A DNA stretch of 64,000 nt from Aurantimicrobium sp. (GCA_024644865.1 JAHEGZ010000005.1:1-64000); one strand, 5' to 3'; positions 28,289-38,233 are shown, counted from the stretch's first letter. Numbers and translations: made by a program. The notes: generated from the letters alone by a model not told the origin.

Positions 28289-28402
28289 GGGTACTCATTA
28301 CCCCCGGTTGAGTATTAGTGTTTTGCGAAGGCGCCTGAGTTTGGGTTGCTGTGAGTACCGCGTCAGTGAAGACGCAGATCAACCCCCATTGGAGAGCTGA
28401 TA
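28289..28402 (+). promoter_or_regulatory. Structured 5' leader of the APC permease gene
   Basis: Two clear hairpins precede the permease. GGGTA/TACCC lies at 28289-28303. The second is a nested element in which GGGTTG (28343-28348) pairs with CAACCC (28380-28385) around GCGTC (28360-28364), loop AGTGAA, GACGC (28371-28375). The second ends 5 nt before the ribosome site GGAGAG (28391-28396). It matches no riboswitch class I recognise. A cis-regulatory role is a guess. Confidence 0.4.
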
Positions 28403-29980
28403 ATGAGCACAACCCAGAACTCGCCCGACCTCGCTGGTCAAAAGGGTCTGAAAACAGGCGCACTTGGACTCATGTCCAGCGTCGTTGTTGGAATGGCCTC
28501 GACCGCCCCCGCGTATAGCCTCGCCGCTTCACTCGGATGGATTGTTTTAGGTGGTGCAGTTCTCGTTGGGTTCCAAGCTCCCGGCATCATCCTGCTGGCC
28601 TTTGTTCCGATGTTCTTTATCTCGGTGGCCTACAAAGAGCTCAACCGCGCTGAGCCCGACTGTGGCACCGTCTTCACCTGGGGTGCTCGAGCGTTCGGTA
28701 CGCGCACCGGCTGGATGGGCGGATGGGCGCTCATCGCCGCCGACATCATTTGTATGGCCAACCTCGCTCAGATTGCGGGTTCATACTCATTTACATTCGT
28801 GGGAGAAATCACCGGAAATCCTGCCATTGGAGATATCTCCAGCAACGTCTTCTGGTCGACCCTCGCAGGCCTCGCCTGGATCTTCTTGATGACCTGGATC
28901 TGCTACCGCGGTATCGAGATTTCGGCCAAGCTGCAGTACGCACTCCTGGGTATCGAAATGGTTATCTTGGTCATTTTCGGTGTCATGGCTCTGGTTCGCG
29001 TCTACTCGGGCAACGGCATCGATGGCAGTACACTTCCCGACTGGAGCTGGTTCAACCCGTTCACCCTGCCGTTTGACACGGCCATCGCGCCGGCCATCCT
29101 GTTGGCCTTGTTCATCTACTGGGGCTGGGACACTGCCGTCGCCATCAACGAAGAGACGAAAGACCCAGCCAAGACCCCTGGTCGTGCTGCGGTGATCTCG
29201 ACCGTCCTGCTGCTGGTGACCTACCTGCTCGTTACCGTTGGCGCCGTCGCATTCGCCGGTGTCGGTGACGGCCCAACCGGGCTCGGCAACGTTGACAACG
29301 CTGGTGACATCTTCAAGGCAATCGGTCCGGCTCTGTTCGGTGACAGCATCTTTGGCCACATCATGATGATGCTGCTGGCTGCCTCGATTCTGACCTCGGC
29401 AGCTGCTTCGACTCAGACCACGATTCTGCCCACCGCCCGCGGTGCGCTGTCGATGGCGGCGTTCAAGGCGATTCCCTCGCGCTTTGCCAAGATTCACCCC
29501 AAGTTCCTGACTCCTTCATGGGCAACCTGGGGAATGGGAATCATCTCGGCGGCCTTCTATCTTTTGCTGACGCTGGTGAGCTCAGACCTGCTTCTTGCCT
29601 GCATTGGTTCGATTGGTTTGCTCATTGCCGTTTACTACGGCATGACCGGATACGCCTCGGTCTGGTACTTCCGCAAGACACTGTTCAAGAGTTTCCGCAA
29701 CTTCATCATGCGCGGACTGACGCCGCTGCTTGGTGGACTCATGTTGACCGGTGTCTTCATCTACGGAACCGTTCAGTTCCTGCAGCCTGACTGGTTGGTC
29801 AGCACGGATGCCGACGGAAAGGACTACAACGTCACGATCTTCGGTCTCGGTGCCGTTGGCGTGGTTGGCATCGGAGCGTTGGTTTTGGGAGTGATATTGA
29901 TGATCATCTACAACCTCATTCGCAGTGACTACTTCAAGGGCAAGACCCTCGAGCGTCGCGCCCACCCGGCACACGACTAG
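28403..29980 (+). CDS. APC-family amino acid permease
   Basis: A 525-aa secondary transporter of the amino acid-polyamine-organocation superfamily. Twelve to thirteen hydrophobic segments start with ALGLMSSVVVGMASTAPAYS, the family helix-1 substrate/Na+ motif region. FISVAYKELNRAEPDCGTVFTW follows helix 2, WGWDTAVAINEETKDP marks helix 6 and its loop, and the C-terminus is charged (KGKTLERRAHPAHD). Substrate is unknown. The ATG at 28403 has GGAGAG 6 nt upstream. It is followed by a strong hairpin and then the glycine-cleavage operon, so an amino-acid substrate is plausible. Confidence 0.9.
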   Translation: MSTTQNSPDLAGQKGLKTGALGLMSSVVVGMASTAPAYSLAASLGWIVLGGAVLVGFQAPGIILLAFVPMFFISVAYKELNRAEPDCGTVFTWGARAFGTRTGWMGGWALIAADIICMANLAQIAGSYSFTFVGEITGNPAIGDISSNVFWSTLAGLAWIFLMTWICYRGIEISAKLQYALLGIEMVILVIFGVMALVRVYSGNGIDGSTLPDWSWFNPFTLPFDTAIAPAILLALFIYWGWDTAVAINEETKDPAKTPGRAAVISTVLLLVTYLLVTVGAVAFAGVGDGPTGLGNVDNAGDIFKAIGPALFGDSIFGHIMMMLLAASILTSAAASTQTTILPTARGALSMAAFKAIPSRFAKIHPKFLTPSWATWGMGIISAAFYLLLTLVSSDLLLACIGSIGLLIAVYYGMTGYASVWYFRKTLFKSFRNFIMRGLTPLLGGLMLTGVFIYGTVQFLQPDWLVSTDADGKDYNVTIFGLGAVGVVGIGALVLGVILMIIYNLIRSDYFKGKTLERRAHPAHD

Positions 29981-30013
29981 CGAATCCTTCAAGCTCCGCT
30001 TGAACCAAATTGA

Positions 30014-30055
30014 CCGGATGCCCGGCCGTTGCACACGCGATGGCCGGGCATCCGG
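30014..30055 (+). terminator. Strong hairpin terminator after the APC permease
   Basis: CCGGATGCCCGGCC (30014-30027) pairs perfectly with GGCCGGGCATCCGG (30042-30055) around a 14-nt loop. No long T-run follows, which is common in high-GC actinobacteria. It separates the permease from the gcv transcript. Confidence 0.75.
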
Positions 30056-30058
30056 CAT

Positions 30059-30064
30059 TAGGCT
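30059..30064 (+). promoter_or_regulatory. -10 box for the gcv transcript
   Basis: TAGGCT lies immediately after the upstream terminator and about 35 nt before the first riboswitch helix. It fits the -10 consensus seen across the window; no clear -35 is seen. Confidence 0.45.
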
Positions 30065-30094
30065 GGCATCACAACAAAACACGGGACCACAAGG

Positions 30095-30290
30095 TCGATG
30101 CGGGAGAGTTCGTAGCAGTTGTGCGAACACCGAAGGAGCAATCCTCCCCGACAATCTCTCAGGTGAATGCACCGCGTCGAACTGGTCGCTCTGAAAAGAA
30201 GGATGCCTCGAGCATCCTCGCCCACGGTGAAAGCCACAACCGACAACGGATGTGGTGAAACTCTCAGGCATCAATGACAGAGGGGGAGTT
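30095..30290 (+). ncRNA. Tandem glycine riboswitch
   Basis: Both aptamers of the gcvT-type glycine riboswitch are visible. The first has GCGGGAGAG (about 30100-30108), CACCGAAGGAGCAA (from 30128), CTCTCAGGT (30156-30164) and a closing CTCTGAA. The second has CACGGTGAAAGCC, CTCTCAGGCA (30261-30270) and GACAGAGGGGG (30276 onward). The second lacks a clean GGGAGAG start, so its P1 is degenerate. Glycine binding is expected to turn on the gcv genes. It stretches 1-2 bases past the ATG at 30274, which rules out that codon as the gcvT start. Confidence 0.9.
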
Positions 30291-30324
30291 CCTTCAATCG
30301 GCGTATCGCCAGATTCGAGAACTC

Positions 30325-31476
30325 TTGTCTGACTCTTCTGCATCCGCACCTCGCTTTTCACCGCTGCATGGCGTGCACGTTGAGCTCGGTGCGTCGTTCA
30401 CCGACTTTGCGGGCTGGGAAATGCCCGTGCGCTATTCGAGCGATCTCGCCGAGCACCATGCCGTGCGTGAGGCTGCTGGCATCTTTGACATCTCGCACAT
30501 GGCAGAGATTTCGGTTTCGGGTCCTGACGCCGTCGCTTACCTGAACTACGCGGTTGCCGCGGACGTCAGCAAACTTGCCATCGGCCAGGCGAAGTACAGC
30601 CTGCTGCTCAACGAGGCGGGAGGCATCATCGATGACCTCATTGTTTACCGCTTGGGCGACGAGCACTTCCTCGTCGTTGCGAATGCCGGTAACCGTTTCA
30701 ATGTCGTTCCGCCCTTGCAGTCCCGCACGGCTGGTTTTCGTGCTGTCGTCGTCGATCAGTCAGACGAGACGGCTCTGATTGCGGTGCAGGGCCCGCGTGC
30801 GCTTGAAATTCTCGAGAACACAGTTGGCTTGACGCTGGCCGAGGCGGCCGCACATCGTCCGCAATCCTCGCTGACTGACCTCAAGTACTACTGGTCGCTG
30901 CCGGCGACCTTCCTGGGCAATCCAGTGCTCATCGGTCGAACCGGATACACGGGCGAAGACGGATTTGAGTTGTACATCGACGTGGCTGCCGCTGCGGCGC
31001 TCTGGAGCGCTCTGAGCGAAGCCGGCCAGAGCCGTGGTCTCGTGCCCGCCGGTCTCGCCTGCCGTGACACACTGCGCCTTGAAGCCGGCATGCCTCTCTA
31101 CGGTCACGAGCTTGACCTGACGACTCGTCCTGATCAGGCGGGCCTCGGGCGCGCGGTGGCTTTTGCCAAGGATGGCGACTTCGTCGGCCGTGCCGCACTC
31201 GAAGCGCCGCTGCCGGCATCAGCCCCGGTGCTCGTCGGTCTCGTCGGCGAAGGCAAGCGTGCCGCTCGCGCTGAGTATGAGGTCTACTCGGGCGACACGA
31301 AGGTCGGCATCGTAACCTCGGGCGCACTCTCGCCAACGCTCGGCTACCCCGTTGCGATGGCCTTCGTTGACGCCAGCTTGAGTGCCGAAGGAACAATTCT
31401 CGATGTGGACATTCGTGGCTCACGTCATCCGTATACCGTTACCGCCCTGCCCTTCTATTCACGAAAGAAGAACTAA
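30325..31476 (+). CDS. gcvT: Glycine cleavage system T protein (aminomethyltransferase)
   Basis: T protein of glycine cleavage: releases ammonia and passes the methylene group from the H protein to tetrahydrofolate. Motifs include [32 protein letters not shown], the folate-site [32 protein letters not shown] and the [20 protein letters not shown] block; the C-terminus has [16 protein letters not shown] 30325 gives 383 aa and a normal N-terminus; an in-frame ATG at 30274 lies inside the riboswitch and is unlikely, and GTG 30373 would truncate the protein. The ribosome site (CGAGAA) is weak, so the start is not certain. Confidence 0.93.
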   Translation: MSDSSASAPRFSPLHGVHVELGASFTDFAGWEMPVRYSSDLAEHHAVREAAGIFDISHMAEISVSGPDAVAYLNYAVAADVSKLAIGQAKYSLLLNEAGGIIDDLIVYRLGDEHFLVVANAGNRFNVVPPLQSRTAGFRAVVVDQSDETALIAVQGPRALEILENTVGLTLAEAAAHRPQSSLTDLKYYWSLPATFLGNPVLIGRTGYTGEDGFELYIDVAAAAALWSALSEAGQSRGLVPAGLACRDTLRLEAGMPLYGHELDLTTRPDQAGLGRAVAFAKDGDFVGRAALEAPLPASAPVLVGLVGEGKRAARAEYEVYSGDTKVGIVTSGALSPTLGYPVAMAFVDASLSAEGTILDVDIRGSRHPYTVTALPFYSRKKN

Positions 31477-31478
31477 TA

Positions 31479-31850
31479 ATGGCTAATCCAACCGACCTGT
31501 CTTATACCGACGAACACGAGTGGCTCCGCGTCGATGGTGACATCGCCGTGGTGGGAATCACCGCCTACGCCGCTGAGAAACTTGGCGACATCGTTTACGT
31601 GGAGCTCCCCAAGGTGGGCTCGACAATCACCGCCGGCGCGGTTGTCGGCGAGATCGAGTCGACCAAGTCGGTCGGCGAGCTGTTCGCCCCGGTTTCCGGA
31701 GAAATCCTCGAGGCCAACGACGCAGTCGTCGCGAGCCCAGAACTGGTCAACAACGACCCCTTTGGTGCCGGCTGGCTCGTCAAGGTTCGCGTGACCTCCA
31801 CGGGTACCCTGCTCACGGCCGACGAGTACAACGCCCTCATCGGCGAGTAG
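31479..31850 (+). CDS. gcvH: Glycine cleavage system H protein
   Basis: Lipoyl carrier that shuttles the aminomethyl group between the P, T and L proteins. The 123-aa length is normal. Landmarks are [33 protein letters not shown] and the lipoylation site in [18 protein letters not shown] (Lys in ESTKSV). The ATG lies 2 nt after the gcvT stop. The lipoamide dehydrogenase (L protein) is not in the window. Confidence 0.96.
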   Translation: MANPTDLSYTDEHEWLRVDGDIAVVGITAYAAEKLGDIVYVELPKVGSTITAGAVVGEIESTKSVGELFAPVSGEILEANDAVVASPELVNNDPFGAGWLVKVRVTSTGTLLTADEYNALIGE

Positions 31851-31893
31851 TCAGCACAACCACCGCTTTTAGCTCACACCCACGAAGGAACGC

Positions 31894-34794
31894 ATGTCCG
31901 AGCAGTTTGTCGACCGTCACATTGGAACCGACCGAGCAGCGCAGTCACGCATGCTCTCCGAAATCGGTTTCGACTCCATTGAGCACCTCATCGAGGCAGC
32001 AATTCCGGAGTCAATTCAGGTTGACAAGCTTCGCGCGCCCGGATCGGGGCTGCTGCCTGACCCCGTGTCTGAGCGTGATGCACTTGCTGAGCTCAAGCAC
32101 CTGGCCAGCAATAACACCGTTCGCCGTTCGTTCATCGGTCAGGGCTACTACGACACCGTCACTCCGGCGGTGATCAAGCGCAACGTGCTCGAGAACCCCA
32201 GCTGGTACACGGCATACACGCCCTACCAGCCCGAGATTTCGCAGGGTCGTCTCGAAGCTCTCATCAACTTCCAGACGATGGTCACCGACCTGACGGGGCT
32301 CGACATCGCCAACGCCTCCATGCTCGACGAGGGAACCGCCGCGGTCGAGGCCATGCTCCTGGCTCGCCGTGCGTCGAAGTCTGAGTCGAACGTTTTCACG
32401 GTCGACAAGGATGCCCTGCCCCAGACCCTCTCGTTGCTCATCGGTCGCGCCGAACCCCTCGGCATCGAGATTCGCGTGGCAGACCTACTGGCCGGAGACG
32501 ATCCCGAGGGCTTCGGTGTTCTCGTTCAGTACCCGGGAGCGTCCGGACGGGTCTGGAACCCCACGTGGGCGATCGAACGCGCTAAAGCCGCCGGTGCCAT
32601 TGTCATCGTGATGGCTGACCTGCTCGCTCTGACACTCCTCAAGTCGCCTGCTGAACTCGGTGCCGACATTGCTGCCGGAACCACCCAGCGCTTTGGTGTT
32701 CCGCTCGGTTTTGGAGGCCCGCACGCTGGGTACCTCGCCGTGCGCGCTGGTCTTGAACGCAGCATGCCCGGTCGCCTGGTTGGTGTCTCGAAAGACGCGA
32801 ACGGTGAGCTGGCTTACCGTCTGACCCTGCAAGCCCGTGAGCAGCACATCCGTCGTGAAAAGGCGACCTCGAACATTTGTACCGCCCAGGTGCTGTTGGC
32901 TGTCATGGCCGGAATGTACGCCGTGTATCACGGCCCAACGGGCCTTCGCGATATCGCTCGCGACGTTCACGCCAAGGCAACGGCGCTCGCCGCATTGCTG
33001 GCCACTGTTGGGCAGCCGGTCGTTCACGACCGCTACTTTGACACTCTGCACCTGCACGTTCCCGGCCGTGCAGGCACGATCGGCGAAGAAGCTCGCGACC
33101 AGGGCTTCCTGCTCAACGTCATCGACGACAATAATCTGACTATCTCAGTGGATGAGACCACGACCGAGGCTGAGGTCGAGGCCTTGGGCCGACTCTTCGG
33201 CGCGACGGGTGCATTCGTTGAAGCGCCGAATGTCATTGCTGACGACCTCAAGCGCACGAGCGAATTCTTGACGCACCCGGTGTTCAACACCCACCACTCC
33301 GAGACCAGCATGATGCGCTACCTCAAGCGCTTGGCTGACTACGACTACGCGCTCGACCGGGGCATGATTCCGCTGGGTTCGTGCACCATGAAGCTCAACG
33401 CGGCCACGGAAATGGAGGCCGTCACCTGGGCCGAGTTCTCGGGCATCCACCCCTTCGCCCCGAGCGCCGACGTGGCGGGTTATCTCGAGCTCATTCGTCA
33501 GCTCGAGACATGGCTCATCGATGTCACCGGATACGACACCATTTCACTTCAGCCCAACGCGGGCAGCCAGGGTGAGCTCGCGGGTCTTTTGGCCATCCGT
33601 GGATTCCACCTCGCCAACGGTGACACGCAGCGCACCGTCTGTCTGATTCCCTCGAGCGCTCACGGCACGAATGCGGCAAGTGCCGTTCTTGCCGGAATGA
33701 GCGTGGTTGTCGTCGCCTGTGACGACAACGGAAACGTTGACATCTCCGACCTTCGGTCCAAGATTGCCGAGCAGGGCGACCGACTTGCCGCACTGATGAT
33801 CACCTACCCGTCGACCCACGGTGTCTATGAGCACGACGTTCTCGACATCACTAAAGCCGTTCACGACGCTGGTGGCCAGGTCTACGTAGACGGCGCAAAC
33901 ATGAACGCGATGACCGGATTCGCCCGTTACGGTGACCTCGGGGGCGATGTCTCGCACCTCAACCTGCACAAGACGTTCTGCATTCCACACGGTGGTGGCG
34001 GCCCGGGCGTAGGCCCCGTCGCAGCAAAGGCGCACCTTGCCCCCTTCCTGCCGAGCCACCCCTTTGCCCAAAGCCGCAAACACGTTTTGGTCGCCGGTGA
34101 CGAGGTTACGCGCGTGGCCCACAACGGCACGCAGATATCTGCAGCGCCCTATGGCAGCCCGAGCATCCTGCCAATCTCGTGGGCCTACGTGCGCATGATG
34201 GGTGAAGATGGAATTCGCCGCGCCACTGCTTCGGCTGTGCTCGCCGCCAACTACATCGCGCGACGTTTGAGCAACCACTATCCGGTTCTCTACACCGGAG
34301 ACAATGGCCTCGTCGCCCACGAGTGCATTCTCGACCTTCGCCCACTCACTGCCGCGACGGGCGTGAGCGTGGATGACGTTGCCAAGCGCCTGGTTGACTT
34401 CGGCTTCCACGCGCCGACGATGAGCTTCCCGGTTGCCGGCACGCTCATGGTCGAGCCCACCGAAAGTGAAGACCTTGCCGAGCTCGACCGCTTCATCGAT
34501 GCGATGATCGCCATCCGCGGTGAGGCTGATGCAGTTGCCGCAGGGCAGTGGCCGGCCGACAATAACCCACTTGTCAACGCTCCGCACACAGCGGCAGACC
34601 TCGCGGGAGAGTGGAACCGACCCTACTCGCGTGAACTCGGTGTCTATCCGTTCGCGCAGGGCGGGTCGAGCCAACTGACGACTGAGCGTGTTCGCGGAAA
34701 GTACTGGCCGCCCGTGCGTCGTATCGACAACGCGTTCGGTGACCGCAACCTGGTGTGTTCCTGCCCGTCGCCCGAGGCGTTTGAGTCGCACTAG
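31894..34794 (+). CDS. gcvP: Glycine dehydrogenase (decarboxylating), P protein
   Basis: PLP enzyme that decarboxylates glycine onto the lipoyl arm of GcvH. The single 966-aa chain fuses the alpha and beta halves. N-terminal landmarks are [14 protein letters not shown] and [20 protein letters not shown]; the C-terminal half has [19 protein letters not shown] and the PLP lysine in [20 protein letters not shown]. The ATG at 31894 is preceded by AAGGAA. It completes gcvT-gcvH-gcvP and ends before two hairpins. Large minus-strand frames opposite (33544-34872) are shadows. Confidence 0.97.
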   Translation: MSEQFVDRHIGTDRAAQSRMLSEIGFDSIEHLIEAAIPESIQVDKLRAPGSGLLPDPVSERDALAELKHLASNNTVRRSFIGQGYYDTVTPAVIKRNVLENPSWYTAYTPYQPEISQGRLEALINFQTMVTDLTGLDIANASMLDEGTAAVEAMLLARRASKSESNVFTVDKDALPQTLSLLIGRAEPLGIEIRVADLLAGDDPEGFGVLVQYPGASGRVWNPTWAIERAKAAGAIVIVMADLLALTLLKSPAELGADIAAGTTQRFGVPLGFGGPHAGYLAVRAGLERSMPGRLVGVSKDANGELAYRLTLQAREQHIRREKATSNICTAQVLLAVMAGMYAVYHGPTGLRDIARDVHAKATALAALLATVGQPVVHDRYFDTLHLHVPGRAGTIGEEARDQGFLLNVIDDNNLTISVDETTTEAEVEALGRLFGATGAFVEAPNVIADDLKRTSEFLTHPVFNTHHSETSMMRYLKRLADYDYALDRGMIPLGSCTMKLNAATEMEAVTWAEFSGIHPFAPSADVAGYLELIRQLETWLIDVTGYDTISLQPNAGSQGELAGLLAIRGFHLANGDTQRTVCLIPSSAHGTNAASAVLAGMSVVVVACDDNGNVDISDLRSKIAEQGDRLAALMITYPSTHGVYEHDVLDITKAVHDAGGQVYVDGANMNAMTGFARYGDLGGDVSHLNLHKTFCIPHGGGGPGVGPVAAKAHLAPFLPSHPFAQSRKHVLVAGDEVTRVAHNGTQISAAPYGSPSILPISWAYVRMMGEDGIRRATASAVLAANYIARRLSNHYPVLYTGDNGLVAHECILDLRPLTAATGVSVDDVAKRLVDFGFHAPTMSFPVAGTLMVEPTESEDLAELDRFIDAMIAIRGEADAVAAGQWPADNNPLVNAPHTAADLAGEWNRPYSRELGVYPFAQGGSSQLTTERVRGKYWPPVRRIDNAFGDRNLVCSCPSPEAFESH

Positions 34795-34810
34795 CGGCGG
34801 CGAAAAAAAG

Positions 34811-34847
34811 AGCCGGTTATCGCGCCCCCAACACGCGACAACCGGCT
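34811..34847 (+). terminator. Hairpin terminator after gcvP
   Basis: AGCCGGTT (34811-34818) pairs with AACCGGCT (34840-34847), and the stem extends inward through TCGCG/CGCGA with a bulge. It lies 16 nt after the gcvP stop. Confidence 0.7.
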
Positions 34848-34925
34848 GTTCGCCTGGTGACTTTTCAGTCACACATGCGACATATTTGGAACGCTACTAG
34901 AGCAAAAAGAGCGGTTCGGCGTGAT

Positions 34926-34946
34926 TGGGGGATTTCCCCACTTTTG
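34926..34946 (+). terminator. Second hairpin with T-run after gcvP
   Basis: TGGGG (34926-34930), loop GATTT, CCCCA (34936-34940), then CTTTTG. A weak intrinsic terminator shape. It lies in the 209-bp gap between gcvP and the opposing lipoprotein gene, where I see no gene. Confidence 0.4.
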
Positions 34947-34987
34947 CGCCGTGAGCCATCCCTCTTTCCACTAGCGATGAATGCCGT

Positions 34988-35001
34988 GCGGAGAAATCCG
35001 C
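34988..35001. terminator. Small hairpin at the end of the lipoprotein gene
   Basis: GCGGA (34988-34992), loop GAAA, TCCGC (34997-35001), just beyond the lipoprotein stop on the minus strand. Short, so only a possible terminator. Confidence 0.3.
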
Positions 35002-35003
35002 CT

Positions 35004-35576
35004 TTAGTTGGCGGCGGGGGTAGCCGGAGGCGCGGGCGTCGCGGTGGTCAACTTTTCTTTGGCCACGTCATTGACGCCGTAGTTATTGATCGTCGCCTGG
35101 GTCGGTCCGCCGGCTTCAACTCCCTTGAGCAGGGTGCCGTTGACGCGATTGTCGAGCACCTGAACGGTAAGGATGGCCTTCGACGAAGTCACCGTGAATC
35201 CGCTGTTGGCGTATTCGTAGGTCGCGCCCTTGAAGATGTCGCTGGCGAGCAGCTTGGGGATGGCCAGCAAGAAGATCGTGCTGGGGGAGCTGAACTGTGA
35301 CGGGCCGTTGACGGCGAGGTCGAACAGTGCGACTTGCTTGCCGGAAGGGGCGGACGGGTCGTAGACCAAACCGAACTGCTTTGTGCCGAGCGTGATCTGC
35401 TCTGTTCCGCCGGCCTTGCTGAAATCAGCTGTTGATGTCTGAACAACGGTCGTCAGAGCAGCTTTTGCGGCGTCGCCGTGGAGGGTCTTGGCTGTGCTGA
35501 GGTCGGTGGCGCATCCGGACAGCGCGAGGGCGCCAACAATCATGAGGGCGACCAACGAAACGAAACGCTTGAACAT
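35004..35576 (-). CDS. Secreted lipoprotein of unknown function
   Basis: A 190-aa exported protein with a type II signal peptide: hydrophobic core SLVALMIVGALAL and lipobox LSGCATD, so the mature protein should be lipid-anchored at Cys21. The mature part has no motif that I recognise; it ends in a Pro/Ala-rich tail (TATPAPPATPAAN). The ATG at 35574-35576 has a TATAGA-like box about 10 nt upstream. It sits between gcvP (convergent) and the CPBP gene on the same strand. Confidence 0.85.
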   Translation of the reverse strand: MFKRFVSLVALMIVGALALSGCATDLSTAKTLHGDAAKAALTTVVQTSTADFSKAGGTEQITLGTKQFGLVYDPSAPSGKQVALFDLAVNGPSQFSSPSTIFLLAIPKLLASDIFKGATYEYANSGFTVTSSKAILTVQVLDNRVNGTLLKGVEAGGPTQATINNYGVNDVAKEKLTTATPAPPATPAAN

Positions 35577-35691
35577 AGTGACCTGTCTATAGGACGAAAA
35601 GCTTGCACCAGCCTACCGAGTACAAGCTGTGCCCGAGCTGAGCCTGAGGAGAGCGGGCGGCACTGGCACCGAGGGGCATGTGGTCTGTGGC

Positions 35692-36483
35692 CTAGGTGCC
35701 AGGAAGGAACCCGGGAGCGAGGTGAGCGACGATGGGGTACCCCACGAACGAGACCACATCAAGAATGAAGTGGGCGATGACCAGTGGCATGACCCGACCC
35801 CAACGCTGATAAGCCATGCCGAAAATCACGCCCATGACAGCGTTGCCAAGAAACGGCCCGAATCCTTGATACAGGTGGTAGCTGCCTCGCAGCACAGCAC
35901 TCGTGCCGATGATCAGCCACGGCTTCCAACCGAGCTCGCGAAGCTTCGTAAAGAGAAAGCCGACGACGATGACCTCTTCTTCGAGTGCGGCGCGAAGGGC
36001 CACCAGAATCAGGATGGGAATCGTCCACCAATACGTGCCCAGCGCCGTCGGAACAATCTTTACCGTGATGCCGATTGCGTGGCCGATGAGGTAAAACGCG
36101 ATGCCGGGGATGCCGATCAAGGCCGTCAAGCCCAAGCCCGTCAGCGAGTCCTTGCCAAAACGCGAGAAGTCGAGTCCGATTCGTCGGAACGGATTCTGCG
36201 TCGGCGACCAGAGAAAATAGAGCGCTAGCGCAACAGGCACGAGCGCCGTCGCGACGCCGAGCAGCTGGTAGATCAGGTCAAATACCTGCTGCTGGGCGAG
36301 TGGCACGTTGATGGTTGCGCTCTGGTCACTGATGGCCGCAGCTGCGAAGAGACGCTGAATTACGGCAACGATTGAGTACAGGGCAGAGGCGCCGAGCGAG
36401 AGCCCAAGTACCAGCCAGATCTGCATGATGGTGCGCCGGCGGGTTTGGCGGGCATCCCACGAGTGGGGCAGAGTCTCGGTCAC
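35692..36483 (-). CDS. CPBP-family intramembrane metalloprotease
   Basis: A 263-aa integral membrane protein of the CPBP/Abi (CAAX-protease and bacteriocin-processing) family. The catalytic pattern is visible: EEEVIVVGFLFTKLRELGW (paired Glu with an Arg downstream), then a His in SYHLYQGFGPFLGNAVMG and VIAHFILDVVSF. Two Glu plus two His are the expected metal ligands. About seven hydrophobic segments precede and surround these. GTG 36481-36483 has minus-strand TAGTCT 6 nt upstream, so it is leaderless. Role unknown. Confidence 0.88.
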   Translation of the reverse strand: MTETLPHSWDARQTRRRTIMQIWLVLGLSLGASALYSIVAVIQRLFAAAAISDQSATINVPLAQQQVFDLIYQLLGVATALVPVALALYFLWSPTQNPFRRIGLDFSRFGKDSLTGLGLTALIGIPGIAFYLIGHAIGITVKIVPTALGTYWWTIPILILVALRAALEEEVIVVGFLFTKLRELGWKPWLIIGTSAVLRGSYHLYQGFGPFLGNAVMGVIFGMAYQRWGRVMPLVIAHFILDVVSFVGYPIVAHLAPGFLPGT

Positions 36484-36495
36484 CTACCCAGACTA
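36481..36495 (-). promoter_or_regulatory. -10 box and leaderless start of the CPBP gene
   Basis: Minus-strand TAGTCT (36490-36495), 6-nt spacer GGGTAG, then GTG (36481-36483). Confidence 0.55.
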
Positions 36496-36576
36496 GGAGC
36501 CGAAAACCGGATAGACCTGAAAGCCAGCCGATTATTACAACTGCATAAACTCCTGCACAGAGCTGAACTCCGGGTC

Positions 36577-36582
36577 TAGGGT
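36577..36582 (+). promoter_or_regulatory. Candidate -10 box for the oligopeptide-importer operon
   Basis: TAGGGT lies 59 nt before the GTG start of the binding-protein gene. It matches the TAnnnT form seen elsewhere, but has no clear -35. Confidence 0.35.
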
Positions 36583-36640
36583 GAAGTTACGCACGCCGTC
36601 GTGGACCCTCATGTCGGCATCACACTCACTTGGAGGCATT

Positions 36641-38233
36641 GTGCGAAATGTAAAGATTGGCGCCGCGCTTGTTGCCGTTGCAGCAACTGTGGCCCTCACA
36701 CTCACCGGATGTGCCGGTGGCGGTGGAAATGACAACATCATCACCACCAACGGCAGCGAGCCGCAGAATCCGCTCGTGACGACAAACACCAACGAAACTG
36801 GTGGCGGTCTGATCCTCGACTCGATCTACGCGGGTCTTGTTTACTACGACGCCAAGGGCGCTCCTGTAAATGACATGGCCGAGTCGATCACCTCGACGGA
36901 CAACATCAACTGGGACATCAAAATCAAGAGCGGTTGGAAGTTCACCAATGGCGAGGAAGTCACTGCAGACTCCTACGTCAACGCGTGGCAGTACGGCGCT
37001 CTGCTCGACAACGCCCAGCTGAACAGCTACTACTTCGACATCATCGAGGGTTTCTCGTACGACAAGAGCACCCCGCTTACTGGTCTCACGGTGGTCAGCC
37101 CCACCGAGTTCACCGTGAAGCTTGCCGCTCCTCAGTCGGATTTCCCGCTGCGTCTCGGTTACTCGGGCTTCTACCCGCTGCCCAAGGCATTCTTCGATGA
37201 CCCCAAGTCATTCGGTGAAAACCCCATCGGAAACGGTCCATACATGCTTGCCGAAAAGGGAGCGTGGAAGCACAACGTCGACATCAACCTGGTCAAGAAC
37301 CCTGACTACCCTGGTGCGCGCAAGCCACTCAACGGTGGTCTCGACATTGTCTTCTACGCCACCCTTGAGGCGGCTTACGCAGACTTGCAGGCCGACAACC
37401 TTGACGTTCTGGCGGGAATCCCCGACTCGGCACTCAAGACCTACAAGCAGGATCTCGGTGACCGTGCCGTTCAGCAGGGTGCCGCCGTGTTCCAGTCCTT
37501 CACCATTCCGGAGCGCCTTGCTCACTTCTCGGGTGACGAAGGAAACCTGCGTCGTCAGGCTATTTCAATGTCGATCAACCGACCCGAGCTGATTCAGGCG
37601 ATCTTCAACGGCACGCGCCAGCCCGCCAAGGACTTCACCTCGCCGGTTATTGCGGGATGGAGCCCGGACATTCCTGGTTCCGATGTTCTGACCTTTAATG
37701 CAGCTAAGGCGAAGGAACTCTGGGCTCAGGCCAACAAGATCTCCCCGTGGAGTGGTTCGTTCCAGATTGCCTACAACGCAGACGGTGGACACCAGGGCTG
37801 GGTTGATGCGGTTACCAACCAGATCAAGAACACGCTAGGCATTGACGCCTCGGGTGCTCCGTACCCGACGTTTGGTGAATTCCGCACGGCTGTCACGGAT
37901 AAGACCATCGCGACAGCGTTCCGAACGGGTTGGCAGGCCGACTACCCGGCTCTGGCTAACTTCCTCGAGCCGATCTACCAGACCGGTGCAGGCGCCAACG
38001 ATGGTCAGTACTCCAACGCTGACGTCGACGCCCTGTTCCTGAAGGGTAACTCGGCTAAGTCGCTGGATGAAGCAAATAAGTTCTTCCAGCAAGCACAGGA
38101 GATTCTGTTCAAGGAACTTCCTGCAGTTCCCATGTGGTACGGAATCACCGACGGTGGATTCAGCACGAAGGTCTCGAACGTGGCTTTCGGGTGGAACGGC
38201 GTGCCAATCCTCTACAACGTGGTGAAGAAATAG
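36641..38233 (+). CDS. oppA: Oligopeptide ABC transporter, substrate-binding lipoprotein
   Basis: Periplasm-side (outer membrane-leaflet) lipoprotein that captures the ligand of a peptide-type ABC importer (SBP family 5). The 530-aa protein has a lipobox LTGCAGG, then the family 5 layout: TSTDNINWDIKIKSGWKFTN near the start, YSGFYPLPKAFFDDP, GNGPYMLAEKG, and TGAGANDGQYSNADVD in the C-terminal domain. The GTG at 36641 has GGAGG 4 nt upstream and gives a compact signal peptide; longer in-frame starts do not. The ligand could be peptides or another solute. A strong terminator follows before the permease gene. Confidence 0.92.
   Translation: MRNVKIGAALVAVAATVALTLTGCAGGGGNDNIITTNGSEPQNPLVTTNTNETGGGLILDSIYAGLVYYDAKGAPVNDMAESITSTDNINWDIKIKSGWKFTNGEEVTADSYVNAWQYGALLDNAQLNSYYFDIIEGFSYDKSTPLTGLTVVSPTEFTVKLAAPQSDFPLRLGYSGFYPLPKAFFDDPKSFGENPIGNGPYMLAEKGAWKHNVDINLVKNPDYPGARKPLNGGLDIVFYATLEAAYADLQADNLDVLAGIPDSALKTYKQDLGDRAVQQGAAVFQSFTIPERLAHFSGDEGNLRRQAISMSINRPELIQAIFNGTRQPAKDFTSPVIAGWSPDIPGSDVLTFNAAKAKELWAQANKISPWSGSFQIAYNADGGHQGWVDAVTNQIKNTLGIDASGAPYPTFGEFRTAVTDKTIATAFRTGWQADYPALANFLEPIYQTGAGANDGQYSNADVDALFLKGNSAKSLDEANKFFQQAQEILFKELPAVPMWYGITDGGFSTKVSNVAFGWNGVPILYNVVKK

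Noticed and set aside
30274-30324. ATG at 30274 as the gcvT start
   Set aside because: The codon lies within the conserved 3' end of the glycine riboswitch; the first family-like residues appear after TTG 30325.
33544-34872. 442-aa minus-strand open frame opposite gcvP
   Set aside because: Antisense shadow of gcvP with no recognisable domain.
35664-35701. TGGCACC/GGTGCCA pairing near the CPBP stop as a terminator
   Set aside because: Only 7 bp with a 24-nt loop; too weak to call.
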